NCBI GenBank assembly: GCA_963700395.1
Contig: CAVOXI010000001.1
Location: 620,001 to 684,000, forward strand
Length of the DNA stretch: 64,000 nucleotides
Reading direction: 5' to 3'
From: Prado023 sp963700395
GTDB lineage: Bacteria; Actinomycetota; Actinomycetes; S36-B12; CAIYMF01
Position 1 is the stretch's first letter; each line of letters starts with the position of its first letter. Below are positions 31,210 to 40,947 of this stretch, in pieces. The position numbers were made by a program, and so were the translations under genes. The notes beneath the pieces were generated by a model. That model was not told the origin of the DNA. It did not search any database and worked only from the letters and a program-made list of their open reading frames with translations.

Positions 31210-33912
31210 CTAGTGCGCCGCTGCCTGCCAGGACCGCCCGACGCCGATGGAGACGTCGAGCGGCACGGCGAGGTCCAGCGCCCCGGACATCGCGGTCCGG
31301 ACCAGGTCGGTCACCTGCCCGACCTCTCCCGGCGCGATCTCGAGGACGAGCTCGTCGTGCACCTGCAGCAGCAGCCGCGAGCGCAGCTCCGCACTCGTCA
31401 GTGCTTCGTCGGCACGGAGCATCGCGACCTTGATGATGTCGGCGGCCGACCCCTGGATGGGGGCGTTGAGGGCCATCCGCTCGGCCATCTCACGGCGCTG
31501 GCGGTTGTCGCTTGTGAGGTCGGGCAGGTAGCGCCGACGACCCATGAGCGTCTCGGTGTAGCCGGTCAGCCGTGCCTGCTCGACCACGCTGGCCAGGTAG
31601 TCGCGAACACCTCCGAAGCGCTCGAAGTACTCGTCCATGAGCCGACGGGCCTCGCCCGGCTCGATCCCGAGCTGCTGGGACAGCCCGAAGGCCGAGAGCC
31701 CATACGCAAGGCCGTAGGACATCGCCTTGATCTTGCGGCGCATCTCGGGGTCGACCGACGTCGGGGCGACGCCGAACACCCGCGAGGCCACAGTGGTGTG
31801 CAGGTCCTCCCCGGACGCGAAGGCCTCGATCAGCCCCTCATCGCCGCAGAGGTGGGCCATGATCCGCATCTCGATCTGGGAGTAGTCGGCGGTCATCAGC
31901 GCCTCGAACCCCGCGCCGACGACGAACGCCTCCCGGATCCGACGGCCTGCCGGCGTGCGGACCGGGATGTTCTGCAGGTTCGGCTCCGTGCTCGACAGCC
32001 GCCCCGTGGCCGCCACGATCTGGTTGAACGTGGTGTGCACGCGGCTGTCGGAGTCCGCCAGGGGGATCAGGCCGGCGACCGTCTGGCGCAACCGCGACGC
32101 GTCGCGGAACCTCAGCAGCGCCTCGAGGACGGGGTGCGCGGTCGTGACGAACAGGTTGTTCAGGGCGTCCGCATCGGTGGTGTACCCGGTCTTGATCCGC
32201 TTGGTCCGGGGCAGGCCCAGCTCGTCGAAGAGCACCTCCTGCAGCTGCTTCGGCGAGCCGAGGTTGAACTCACGCCCGACGATGTCGTGGGCGTCGCCCT
32301 GGGCGGCTGCGACCTCCCCGGCGAACTGCGCCTCCAACTCGGTGAGCAGCTCGAGGTCGACGGCGATCCCCGTGGACTCGAGGTCGACCAGCAGGCTCAC
32401 CAGGGGCAGCTCCACCTCCGCCAGCAGCACCGCGCCCCCACGCAGTGCGACCTCGCTGAGCAGGACCTCGTGGAGCCCGAGTGTCGCCCGCGCGAACACC
32501 CCGACCTGCTCCAGCACCTCCGTCTCGACGACGCCATCGAGGCTGAGCTGGTCCTGCTGGGTCGCTGGTGAGGGCAGGTCCTGGTGCAGGAACCGCGGGA
32601 CGAGGTCGGCGAGGTCGAAGCTGCGCTGCCCCGGCAGCACGACATAGGCCGCGAGGGCGGTGTCCCCGACGAGCCCCCTCAGCGACCACCCCCGTGCGGC
32701 CAGGGCCAGCATCGGACCGTTGGCGTCGTGCAGGACCTTGCCGACCGACCCGTCAGCGAACCACGCTGCGAGGGCTGCGTCATCGGCGGCGTCGAGCACG
32801 TCCGTGTCGACCACGAGGGTGTCACCGTCCTCGGCCGCAAGGCCGACAGCCGACACCGTGCCGGTACCCGCGCCCCAGGTCCCCCGGACCGACACGGCCA
32901 CGGGCGACCCTGCAGCGTCGAGCCACTGCGCCACCTCCCCCGCGGCTGCGATGCGCACCTTCGGCTGGGGCGCCGCGGCCACACCCACTGCCGCCGGGCC
33001 GCTGGCAGCCGCCGCATCCCCTGGGAACGTCTCGAAGAGCCGCTCCCGCAGCACTCGGAACTGCAGCGCATCGAAGACCTCGTGCACCTCGGTCCGGTCG
33101 AACTGCTGTCGCTCGGTGTCCGAGAGGCTCACGGGCAGCGGGACGTCGCTCACCAGCTCGGTGAGCGCGCGGTTGGTCTCGATCTGGCCGATGTGCGCCC
33201 GCAGGGCCTCGCCCACCTTTCCGGGGACCCTGTCGGCGTTGCGGATCAGCTCCCCGAGGTCGCCGTACTGGCTGATCCACTTCGTGGCCGTCTTCTCCCC
33301 CACGCTGGGCACCGAGGGGAGGTTGTCGCTCGGATCGCCGCGCAGGGCGGCGAAGTCCGGGTACTGCGCCGGGGTGAGGCCGTACTTGGCCAGGACGGCC
33401 TCGGGGGTCATCCGCGACAGGTCCGAGACGCCCTTGCGCGGGTAGAGGACCGTCGTGGCGTCATCGACCAGCTGGAACGCATCGCGGTCGCCGGTGATGA
33501 TCAGCGTCTCGAAGCCCTCGGCGCCGGCCTGCTTGGCGAGGGTGGCGATGATGTCGTCGGCCTCGTACCCGTCGACCTGGATGGCCGGGATCCGAAGCGC
33601 CCCGAGGACCTCCTGGATGAGCTCCACCTGGCCGCGGAAGGGCTCCGGCGAGCTGGCCCGGTTGGCCTTGTACTCCGGGAACTTCTCGGTGCGGAAGGTG
33701 CGGCGGGACACGTCGAACGCCACGGCGATGTGCGTGGGCGTCTCGTCGCGCAGTGTGTTGATCAGCATCGAGGTGAAGCCGTACACGGCGTTCGTGGGCT
33801 GCCCGGTGGTCGTCGAGAAGTTCTCGACCGGCAGGGCGTAGAACGCGCGGTAGGCCAGCGAGTGCCCATCGAGCAGGAGCAGGCGCGGGCGGGAGGGCGT
33901 CGGCGTGGTCAC
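31210..33912 (-). CDS. polA: DNA polymerase I
   Basis: 900 residues, uninterrupted. N-terminal 5'-3' exonuclease (LLLLDGHSLAYRAFYALP, GYEADDIIATLA; about 1-290), a degenerate 3'-5' exonuclease domain (about 310-480) without the first acidic DxE pair, as in other actinobacterial PolA, and the polymerase domain with motif A DYSQIEMRIMAHL, motif B RRKIKAMSYGLAYGLSAFG and motif C LQVHDELVLE. Functions in Okazaki fragment maturation and repair synthesis. Divergent from the thioesterase gene; the 185-base spacer has no clear element. Confidence 0.98.
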   Translation of the reverse strand: MTTPTPSRPRLLLLDGHSLAYRAFYALPVENFSTTTGQPTNAVYGFTSMLINTLRDETPTHIAVAFDVSRRTFRTEKFPEYKANRASSPEPFRGQVELIQEVLGALRIPAIQVDGYEADDIIATLAKQAGAEGFETLIITGDRDAFQLVDDATTVLYPRKGVSDLSRMTPEAVLAKYGLTPAQYPDFAALRGDPSDNLPSVPSVGEKTATKWISQYGDLGELIRNADRVPGKVGEALRAHIGQIETNRALTELVSDVPLPVSLSDTERQQFDRTEVHEVFDALQFRVLRERLFETFPGDAAAASGPAAVGVAAAPQPKVRIAAAGEVAQWLDAAGSPVAVSVRGTWGAGTGTVSAVGLAAEDGDTLVVDTDVLDAADDAALAAWFADGSVGKVLHDANGPMLALAARGWSLRGLVGDTALAAYVVLPGQRSFDLADLVPRFLHQDLPSPATQQDQLSLDGVVETEVLEQVGVFARATLGLHEVLLSEVALRGGAVLLAEVELPLVSLLVDLESTGIAVDLELLTELEAQFAGEVAAAQGDAHDIVGREFNLGSPKQLQEVLFDELGLPRTKRIKTGYTTDADALNNLFVTTAHPVLEALLRFRDASRLRQTVAGLIPLADSDSRVHTTFNQIVAATGRLSSTEPNLQNIPVRTPAGRRIREAFVVGAGFEALMTADYSQIEMRIMAHLCGDEGLIEAFASGEDLHTTVASRVFGVAPTSVDPEMRRKIKAMSYGLAYGLSAFGLSQQLGIEPGEARRLMDEYFERFGGVRDYLASVVEQARLTGYTETLMGRRRYLPDLTSDNRQRREMAERMALNAPIQGSAADIIKVAMLRADEALTSAELRSRLLLQVHDELVLEIAPGEVGQVTDLVRTAMSGALDLAVPLDVSIGVGRSWQAAAH

Positions 33913-34097
33913 CGCTCGATCCTACGGGCGCCGGCCGACAACCCGGGGTGGCCGCCAGCGCACAGCCGCTCGCGCCGGGGTCGAGCGCCGAAGCTTCGAG
34001 GCGGGCCGTGATCGGTCGCCGGGACTCTGGATCGTGCACCGGATCGACCGCCGAGGCTCCAGACCGTGCCGTACCCGGCTTGGCTAGGCTTCGGGTC

Positions 34098-34559
34098 ATG
34101 CCCACGCCCGAGAACAACTCCCCCGCGCCCGATGTGATCCTGCCGCCCGACGAGCGCGAGCAGGCCGTGGTCGAGGCCCTCAAGCACCTCGGACTCGGGG
34201 ACCTCGCCGAGCGCATGGGCATCGAGATCCTCGAGATCGGTGCCGACCGGACCGTCGCGCGGATGCCTGTGGCCGGCAACACCCAGCCCTACGGCCTGCT
34301 GCACGGCGGGGCGTCGGCCGTCCTGGCCGAGTCGATCGGCTCGATCGCCTCAGCGATGCACGCAGGCCCCGACCGGATCGCCCTGGGCCTGGAGCTCAAC
34401 TGCACGCACCACAAGGCGATGCGGTCGGGCTACGTCATCGGCACGGCCACGCCCCTGGTGCGCGGCCGGTCGGTCGCGTCCTACGCGATCAGCGTCACCG
34501 ACGAGGGCGGGGCACTGGTGTGCACGGCCCGGCTGACCTGCGTCCTGCGCGACCGGTGA
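34098..34559 (+). CDS. Hotdog-fold thioesterase (PaaI/YbdB-like)
   Basis: 153 residues from ATG 34098. The hotdog motif GLLHGGASAVLAESIGS carries the catalytic-type HGG and Glu/Asp-like position; LELNCTHHKAMRSGYVIGTA is the typical following block. Such enzymes hydrolyse acyl- or aroyl-CoA thioesters; the substrate here is open. A TAGGCT hexamer 12 bases upstream may be a -10. The DUF554 gene starts 28 bases later on the same strand. Confidence 0.88.
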   Translation: MPTPENNSPAPDVILPPDEREQAVVEALKHLGLGDLAERMGIEILEIGADRTVARMPVAGNTQPYGLLHGGASAVLAESIGSIASAMHAGPDRIALGLELNCTHHKAMRSGYVIGTATPLVRGRSVASYAISVTDEGGALVCTARLTCVLRDR

Positions 34560-34587
34560 GCGTCGGCCGGGCACGCCGGGTGCACGC

Positions 34588-35406
34588 ATGATCGGCCTCG
34601 GGACGATCATCAACGTGGTCGCGATCCTCATCGGGTCGGCGATCGGGGTCGCCCTCGGCCATCGCCTCCCACAGCGGACCCGCGACGTCGTCACCGACGG
34701 CGTCGCGCTGGCCGTGCTTCTCGTGGCCGCGCTGTCCGCAGCCGCCGTCCTCGACCCGCAGGTCTCCCGCGCTGTCGGGTCCTCGGGCGTGCTCATCGTG
34801 CTCGGATCTCTGCTCATCGGCGGGATCCTCGGGTCGCTGTGGCGGATCGAGGCGCGCCTGGAGGGACTCGGTGAGTCGATCCGACGGCGCCTTGCACGGC
34901 GCGGACGCGGGAACGACTCGGAACCCGCCGACACGGTCGACGTGGAGGTGGAGGGGGCTCTCGCCGACCCCGACCCCGGAGCTGAGCCCGGCAAGCCCAA
35001 CACGTTCGTGGAGGGGTTCGTCACGGCGTCGCTGGTGTTCTGCGTCGGGCCCCTGGCCATCCTCGGCTCCCTGTCCGACGGCCTGGGACTGGGGATCAAC
35101 CAGCTGGCGCTCAAGTCCGTGATGGACGGCTTCACGTCCATCGCCTTCGCCGCGAGCCTCGGATGGGGCGTGGCCGCCAGCGCCCTGGTCGTGGGCGTGT
35201 ACCAGGGGACGTTGACGCTGCTGGGCTGGGCGCTGGGCTCCGTGCTCAGTGGCGCGCAGGTCGCCCTGCTCACGGCCACCGGAGGCCTGCTGCTCGTGGG
35301 CATCGCCCTGCGCCTGCTGCGGATCCGTCAGGTCCCCGTCGGCGACCTGCTCCCCGCGCTGATCGTCGCCCCGATCCTCACGGCCGTGGTCGCCGCCCTG
35401 CGCTGA
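34588..35406 (+). CDS. DUF554 family membrane protein
   Basis: 272 residues with six or seven hydrophobic helices. The start MIGLGTIINVVAILIGSAIG and the block GFVTASLVFCVGPLAILGSL are hallmarks of DUF554 (YdfK-like) proteins, of unknown function. An acidic hydrophilic loop (residues 110-145) interrupts the helices. Cotranscribed with the thioesterase. The 182 bases between its stop and the convergent livF end hold nothing I can identify. Confidence 0.87.
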   Translation: MIGLGTIINVVAILIGSAIGVALGHRLPQRTRDVVTDGVALAVLLVAALSAAAVLDPQVSRAVGSSGVLIVLGSLLIGGILGSLWRIEARLEGLGESIRRRLARRGRGNDSEPADTVDVEVEGALADPDPGAEPGKPNTFVEGFVTASLVFCVGPLAILGSLSDGLGLGINQLALKSVMDGFTSIAFAASLGWGVAASALVVGVYQGTLTLLGWALGSVLSGAQVALLTATGGLLLVGIALRLLRIRQVPVGDLLPALIVAPILTAVVAALR

Positions 35407-35588
35407 GGCCTGGGACTCGCCGGACCCCCGCCCCGGGTGGTGGGCGCACCGGAATCGCGTTCACCCCGGTCCTGGGCCCCGGTCGCACCGAGTGCACGAA
35501 CGTCCGATGCCGCATCCGCGCGGTGAAACGTCAGTCATGCGCGCTGGCCAGGCCTGCCGGCGGCCGTCATCGGGCATTCCGAGTGCGG

Positions 35589-36324
35589 TCACCCGCCGAG
35601 GTAGGCGCGGATGACCTCGTCGTTCTCGGCAAGGGCGGGGGCCGGACCCTCGAGCTTCAGGGCACCGGACTCCATCACGTAGGCGTAGTCCGCGACGCGC
35701 AGCGCCGCCAGCGCGTTCTGCTCCACCAGCAGGATCGTCACCCCGGAGTCGCGGATCTTCTCGATCGTGTCGAAGATGAGGTCGACCAGCACGGGCGCCA
35801 GGCCCATCGAGGGCTCGTCGAGCATCAGCAGCTTCGGCTTGGCCATCATGGCGCGGGCGACGGCCAGCATCTGCTGCTCGCCGCCGGACATCGTGCCGGC
35901 CTTCTGGTTGATCCGCTCGGCCAGGCGCGGGAAGAGCTCGAGCACGTGCTCGCGGTCCGCCGCGATCCCCTCCTTGTCCGAGCGCGAGAAGGCCCCCATG
36001 TCGAGGTTCTCGTCCACGGTCATGCGCGGGAAGATCCGCCGGCCCTCAGGGCTGTGGGCGATGCCCTCGCTCGACGACCTCGTGGCCCTGGGCAGCGGCT
36101 GATGTCCTTGCCGTCGAAGGTGATCGACCCGGACTTGGCGTGCATCAGGCCCGAGATCGTGCGCAGCGTCGTGGACTTGCCGGCCCCGTTGGATCCGATG
36201 CAGGGTCACGATCGCGCCCTCGGGCACGTGCATCGTCAGGCCCTTCACGGCGGCGATGTTGCCGTAGTAGACGCTGATGTTCTCCAGTGTGAGCAGGGGC
36301 TCGCCCTGCCGTGGCCTGGCTCAT
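35589..36324 (-). pseudogene. livF: Branched-chain amino acid ABC transporter ATPase LivF, frameshifted
   Basis: Second ATPase of the LivKHMGF importer. From the ATG at 36324, which overlaps the livG stop, the frames combine to LLTLENISVYYGNIAAVKGL, then Walker A IGSNGAGKSTTLR, then GIAHSPEGRRIFPRMTVDEN, signature MSGGEQQMLAVARA, Walker B LLMLDEPSMGLAP and the switch His replaced by LLVEQNA as in LivF. Shifts lie near 36300, 36197, 36090 and 36065. The last 190 residues are in one frame. Confidence 0.85.
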
Positions 36325-37145
36325 CGGGCGCTTCCCTCCGTGCCGGTCTTGCCGAGGTACGCCTCGATCACGCGCGCGTCGGCCTTGATCTCCGCCGGGC
36401 TGCCCTCGGCGATCTTCTCGCCCTCGGTCCAGCACGGTGACCCGCTCGCTGACCTTCATGACCACGCTCATGTCGTGCTCGATGAGCAGGATCGAGACCC
36501 CCCGCTCGTCGCGCACCCGGTGCACGAAGTCGACGAACCGCGCCGACTCCTGCGGGTTCATCCCGGCCGTCGGCTCGTCGAGCAGCAGCACCTCGGGCGC
36601 AGGGCCAGCGCCCGGGCCACCTCCAGCCGGCGCTGGTCGCCGTAGGACAGGTTCTTGGCGTACTCGTCGTCCTTGCCGGTGATCCCCACGAACTCGAGCA
36701 GCTCGTGGGCCATCTCTCGGCTCTCCCGCTCCTCGCGACGCTGCTTCGGGCGTCTTGATGATCGTGCCGAACAGCCCGGACTTCAGGTGGGAGTGCATCG
36801 CCACCATGACGTTCTCCGAGGCGGTCATGAGGCCGAACAGCCGGATGTTCTGGAAGGTCCGGCCCATCCCGCGCGCGGCGATCGAGTGCGGGGCCTGGCC
36901 GGTGATGTCCTCGTCGCCGAGCAGCACGTGCCCCGACGACGGCTTGTAGAGGCCGGTCAGGACGTTGAAGAACGTGGTCTTCCCGGCGCCGTTGGGCCCG
37001 ATCAGCGAGACGATGCCGCCCGTCGGGGATCGTGAAGTCGACGTCCTTGACGGCGGTGAGGCCACCGAAGCGGACGGTGATCTTCTCGGCCTGCAGCGCG
37101 TTGGTCGTCGACAGGACCGGCGGGACCCGCCTGCGCGGTGCTCAT
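36321..37145 (-). pseudogene. livG: Branched-chain amino acid ABC transporter ATPase LivG, frameshifted
   Basis: First ATPase of the Liv importer. Across frames it reads LQAEKITVRFGGLTAVKDVD, IVSLIGPNGAGKTTFFNVLTG (Walker A), GRTFQNIRLFG, the shifted block LSYGDQRRLEVARALAL, Walker B LLLDEPTAGMNP, LLIEHDMSVVM (switch His) and a C-terminus EAYLGKTGTEGSAR. ATG 37145 overlaps the livM stop and its own stop overlaps livF, both ATGA. Shifts near 37120, 37020, 36747, 36600 and 36422; several are one extra C in a short C run on the plus strand. Confidence 0.85.
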
Positions 37146-38368
37146 GACTGCGCTCCCCTCGAGGTCGGCGTGCAGGTCCTCGACCTCCGTGCGTTCCTGC
37201 TCATGCAGGATCTGCCGGTTCCGGGTCTCCGGGAACATGCCCTCACGGCGGAACAGCATCATCAGGACGAGGATGCTGCCGAAGATCAGGAAGTTGTAGG
37301 ACGGGAAGTTGATCTCCGTGCCGAACTGGTCGTTGATCGTCTCACCCGAGCTGCGGCATGAACGTGGAGTTGATCCACGCGAGGCCGAGCGCCCCGATCA
37401 TGACGCCCCAGACGTTGCCCATGCCGCCGAGGACGACCATCGCGAGCAGGATGATGGAGATCGAGAAGTTGAACCGGTCGGCGAACACGCCGTTGACATG
37501 GATCGCGAAGACCACACCGCCGAGGCCGCCCATGAAGGCGCCGACCGCGTAGGCGTACAGCTTGGAGCGCATCAGCGGCACGCCCATCATGCGAGGCGGC
37601 GAGCTCGTCCTCGCGGATGGCCAGCCAGGCACGGCCGAGCCGACCCTCGCGGATCCGCAGGGAGACGAAGACGCAGAAGGCGGTCACGAGCGAGAACAGC
37701 AGGAACTTCGTGCCGAGGTCGAACGGGCCCGAGGGCTGCGGCAGCCGGGAACGCACCGCGATGGGGTCCAGCGGCGTGATGCCCTTCGTGCCGTTGGAGA
37801 GGTTGAACCCGTTGATGTCCTCACCGTTGGTGAAGATCTGCGGGATGATCTCGCCGAACCCCAGGGTCACGATGGCCAGGTAGTCGCTCTTGAGCCGCAG
37901 CGTCGGGGCACCGATCAGGATGCCGAAGAACGCGCAGATCGACCCGGCCATGACCAGCACCAGCCACCAGTTGATGTGGATGCCCGCGGCCTCGGGGTGC
38001 GCCGCGCTCAGGAAGTGGACGTTCACCTGGTAGAAGAAGTTGCTCATGAACCAGCCGGCGCAGTAGCCGCCGATGGCCCAGAAGGCCACGAAGCCGAGGT
38101 CGAGCAGGCCTGCGTAGCCGACCACGATGTTCAGGCCGACCGCGCAGATGACCCACACGATGGCCTCGTTGACGGCTGTGAGCGGCAGCCACTGCTTGAC
38201 CAGGTCCTGGACCTGGTCGGGCAGGCTGTCGAGGGCGAACTTGTAGAACGCCCAGAGGCTGATGACCGCGATGATCCAGCCGATGGCCCACCGGCGGTTG
38301 GTGTGGTCCGACCGCGTGCGCGTGAGGGCGGGGTGGCGGGCTTGTGCGTCGATCGTCGGAGTCGCCAT
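37142..38368 (-). pseudogene. livM: Branched-chain amino acid ABC transporter permease LivM, frameshifted
   Basis: Polytopic permease of about 405 residues. Conserved blocks: IVGYAGLLDLGFVAFWAIGGY, GAPTLRLKSDYLAIVTLGFGEI and the EAA-like loop AWLAIREDELAA followed in another frame by RMMGVPLMRSKLYAYAVGAF, then MVVLGGMGNVWGVMIGA. The remainder INFPSYNFLIFGSILVLMML and a hydrophilic tail ending EGAQS lie in a third frame. Shifts near 37592, 37346 and 37155. ATG 38368 is 3 bases after the livH stop. Confidence 0.85.
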
Positions 38369-38371
38369 GCC

Positions 38372-39434
38372 CTACACCTTCTCCACCGTCGGCTGGCCGA
38401 GGATGCCCGTTGGTCGGAACACCATCACCAGGATGAGGATCGTGAAGACCACGGTCTGCGACCACTTCTGGCCGAAGCCGTAGGCGGCCCCGTCGTTGAG
38501 ACCCTGGATGACGCCGATGAGCAGGCCGCCGAGCACCGCACCGGCCAGGTTGCCGATGCCGCCGAGCACGGCGGCGGTGAAGGCGATGAGGCCGAGCTGG
38601 AAGCCCGCGTCGTAGCGGGTCGTGCCCACGGACTCGAGGAACAGCAGGCCGGCCGCACCGGCCATCGCGCCGCCGAGGGCGAAGGTGAAGGCGATCGTGC
38701 GGTCGACGTTGATGCCCATCAGCCGGGCGGCGTCCTGGTCCTGGGCGGTGGCCCGCATCGCCTTGCCCTGCTTGGTGCGCTGCACGATGTAGGTCAGCAG
38801 CAGCAGGACCGGGATGGTGAAGGACACGACCATGATCGTCGTGTACTGCAGCGTGACGCCACCGATCTCGATGCCGCCCTCGGGCACGACCGTCGGCCAC
38901 TGCTGGGGCGCCGAGCCGTTCCAGCGCAGGCCGACCCACTGGAGGATGAAGCTCATGCCGACCGCGGTGATCAGCGGCGGCGAGCTTGGGCGCCCGCCTG
39001 CAGCCGTCGGTAGGCGACGCGTTCGATGACGACGTTGATCGATGGCCCCGAACGCCATGGCCGCCACGAGGGTGAGGAGCATGAACGCCCAGCTCGGTGG
39101 CGCTGGGGACCTCGGCGCCGAAGACCAGTTGACCATCATGACGCCGGAGAAGATCGATGGCGAGCATGAACAGGTCGCCGTGGGCGAAGTTGATCAGCTC
39201 GATGATGCCGTAGACCAGCGTGTAGCCGAGGGCGATGAGCGCGTACAGGGCGCCGTTGCCGACCCCGAAGAGCAGGCTGTTGAGGAACTGGCTCGGGCGA
39301 GTCGACGAGGTTGAGCGACGAGCCAGACGGCAACCGCCGAGGAGCAGGAGGATGCCCAGGACCCGGCCGACCGCCTCCTTGCGCGTCATCGCGATCCGCA
39401 TCTCCGCGGATTCGATCGCTGTCGCAGTCGTCAT
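38372..39434 (-). pseudogene. livH: Branched-chain amino acid ABC transporter permease LivH, frameshifted in the N-terminal half
   Basis: ATG 39434 with GGAAGGGG four bases upstream; N-terminus MTTATAIESAEMRIAMTRKE. The LivH hallmark ALYALIALGYTLVYGIIELI-NFAHGD is intact, and the last 170 residues (LITAVGMSFILQWVGL through AVLGGIGNLAGAVLGGLLIG) are in one frame. About six shifts lie between 38985 and 39335. About 350 residues when reconstructed. It follows livK across a stem-loop. Confidence 0.85.
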
Positions 39435-39495
39435 GCTGCCCCTTCCGACGTCATCGACGAGCGCTTGGGTGCGCACTGTAGGGCCATCGACACCC

Positions 39496-39534
39496 GAATG
39501 GGAGGGGCGACCACGCCGGCCGCCCCTCCCATTC
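39496..39534 (-). terminator. Stem-loop between livK and livH
   Basis: GAATGGGAGGGGCG (39496-39509) and CGCCCCTCCCATTC (39521-39534) are exact reverse complements, loop 11 bases. It lies 6 bases after the livK stop and 62 before the livH start, with no T tract. The position after the binding-protein gene suits partial termination that keeps LivK in excess over the membrane parts. Confidence 0.8.
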
Positions 39535-39540
39535 AGTGGA

Positions 39541-40821
39541 TCAGGGAACGACCCAGGGCTTGACCAGCTTCTCCTCGCCACTGGTCATCTGCAGGATGCT
39601 GATGTCCTTGTTGTTGCTGTCACCGGTGGCCGGGTCGATCTTGATCTCCTTGCCGATCACGGACTTGTCCGCGGGGATCGTGATGCCCTCACCGGAGAAC
39701 ACCGCGTCGCGTGACGCCCTTGCGGGTGCCGTCGGACTTGGCGATCGCGTCGAGGATGACCTGCATCGCGGCCACGCCGTACAGCGGGTAGCTGCCGACC
39801 GGGTCCTTGCCGTACTTCTCCTTGTAGGCCTTCACCAGGTCCGCACCGGCGCCACCCTGCTGCCAGCAGCGTGCTCTGGTCCAGGCCGGCGAACGACAGG
39901 TACATGCCCTCAGCCTCGGGCTGGGCCTGCAGGTCGGGGTAGCCGGTGAAGCCGTCCGGACCCATCATCGGGACTGCCGTGTTGTCGCCGAGGACCTTGA
40001 CCTTGTCCTTGACCAGCTGGCCACCGTTGTTGTCGTAGATGCCGCCGACGTAGAGGCAGTCGGGGTTCGTCGCCTTGATCTGCTCGAAGAACGCCGAGTA
40101 GTTGGGCTGCTTGGCATCCCAGGGCTCGTTGCCCAGGATCTCGATGCCCTGCTTCTCGGCCTCGTCGACGAACGGCTTGCGCGACGCCCTGGCCGTAGGT
40201 CTGGTTGTCGTTGATGACGAAGCACTTCTTGAGCTTCAGGTCCTGGGCGACGAACTGCGCGGCCGCCGTGCCCTGGAAGTCGTCGGTGGTGACGACGCGG
40301 GCGTAGTTGCGCTTGCCGGTCGGGTAGAACTTCTCGGGCTCGCCCGGATCCCAGGTCTTGGTCAGGCCGAGGTTGGTGTTGGCGTGCGACACCATCAGCA
40401 TCGGGCCGTCGGGGTCCTGGTTGAGGACGGGCACGATGATCTTGGCGCAGCCGGAGTTGTAGGTGCCCATGACGGCGACCTCGTCGGCGTTGGCCACGTG
40501 GTCCTGCGCGTTCTTGGCGCAGGTCGCGTCGTCCCACGAGCCCTTGGCCGCGGTCGCGTCGTCGTAGGTCTTGAGCTCGATGTTGTAGTCGCCGGCCTTG
40601 TTGCCGATCTGCTCGAGGTAGAGCTTGATCATGTCGTTGGTCGAGTTGTTGGCATCGGCCGCAGCGCCCTGCAGGGGAAGGTCGGTGGAGACCACAAGGG
40701 TCTTTCCGTCCGCGGCGCCGCCGCTGGCCCCGTCGCTGGCGCCGTCGCTGGAGGAGCTGCAGGCGGCCAGGGCGAGCGCGGAGGCCACAGCCATCGCGCC
40801 GATCTTGAACGTGGTTCGCAT
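39541..40821 (-). pseudogene. livK: Branched-chain amino acid-binding lipoprotein LivK, frameshifted
   Basis: Periplasmic-binding-protein type 1 lipoprotein, about 425 residues. Lipobox ALAAC at Cys21, Ser/Gly-rich linker, then TLVVSTDLPLQGAAADANNS, AVMGTYNSGCAKIIVPVLNQ and KKCFVINDNQTYGQGVA in one frame; after shifts near 40187, 39858 and 39713 it continues through MMGPDGFTGYPDLQAQPEAE to the end KLVKPWVVP at 39541. ATG 40821 has AAGGA five bases upstream. Specificity within branched-chain or related amino acids is inferred from the family. Confidence 0.87.
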
Positions 40822-40903
40822 GTATGTCCTTATGGAGAGATGTGGTCCGTGCCCGCGGGAGCGAGCATCGTGGGCCGGAAACTACATCACCTCTGTGTCC
40901 GAC

Positions 40904-40947
40904 GTGTTACGGACCCCGGCAGTGTGACGGTAACGGATTGGTAACAC
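40904..40947. promoter_or_regulatory. GTTAC-box inverted repeat upstream of livK
   Basis: GTGTTAC (40904-40910) and GTAACAC (40941-40947) are perfect inverted arms 30 bases apart, with another GGTAAC at 40929. It lies 83-126 bases upstream of the livK start. It could be an operator of the liv genes; no known consensus is matched. Confidence 0.3.

Noticed and set aside
35589..40821. Programmed ribosomal frameshifting in the liv genes
   Set aside because: Too many sites, no common slippery heptamer, and no such mechanism known for this family.
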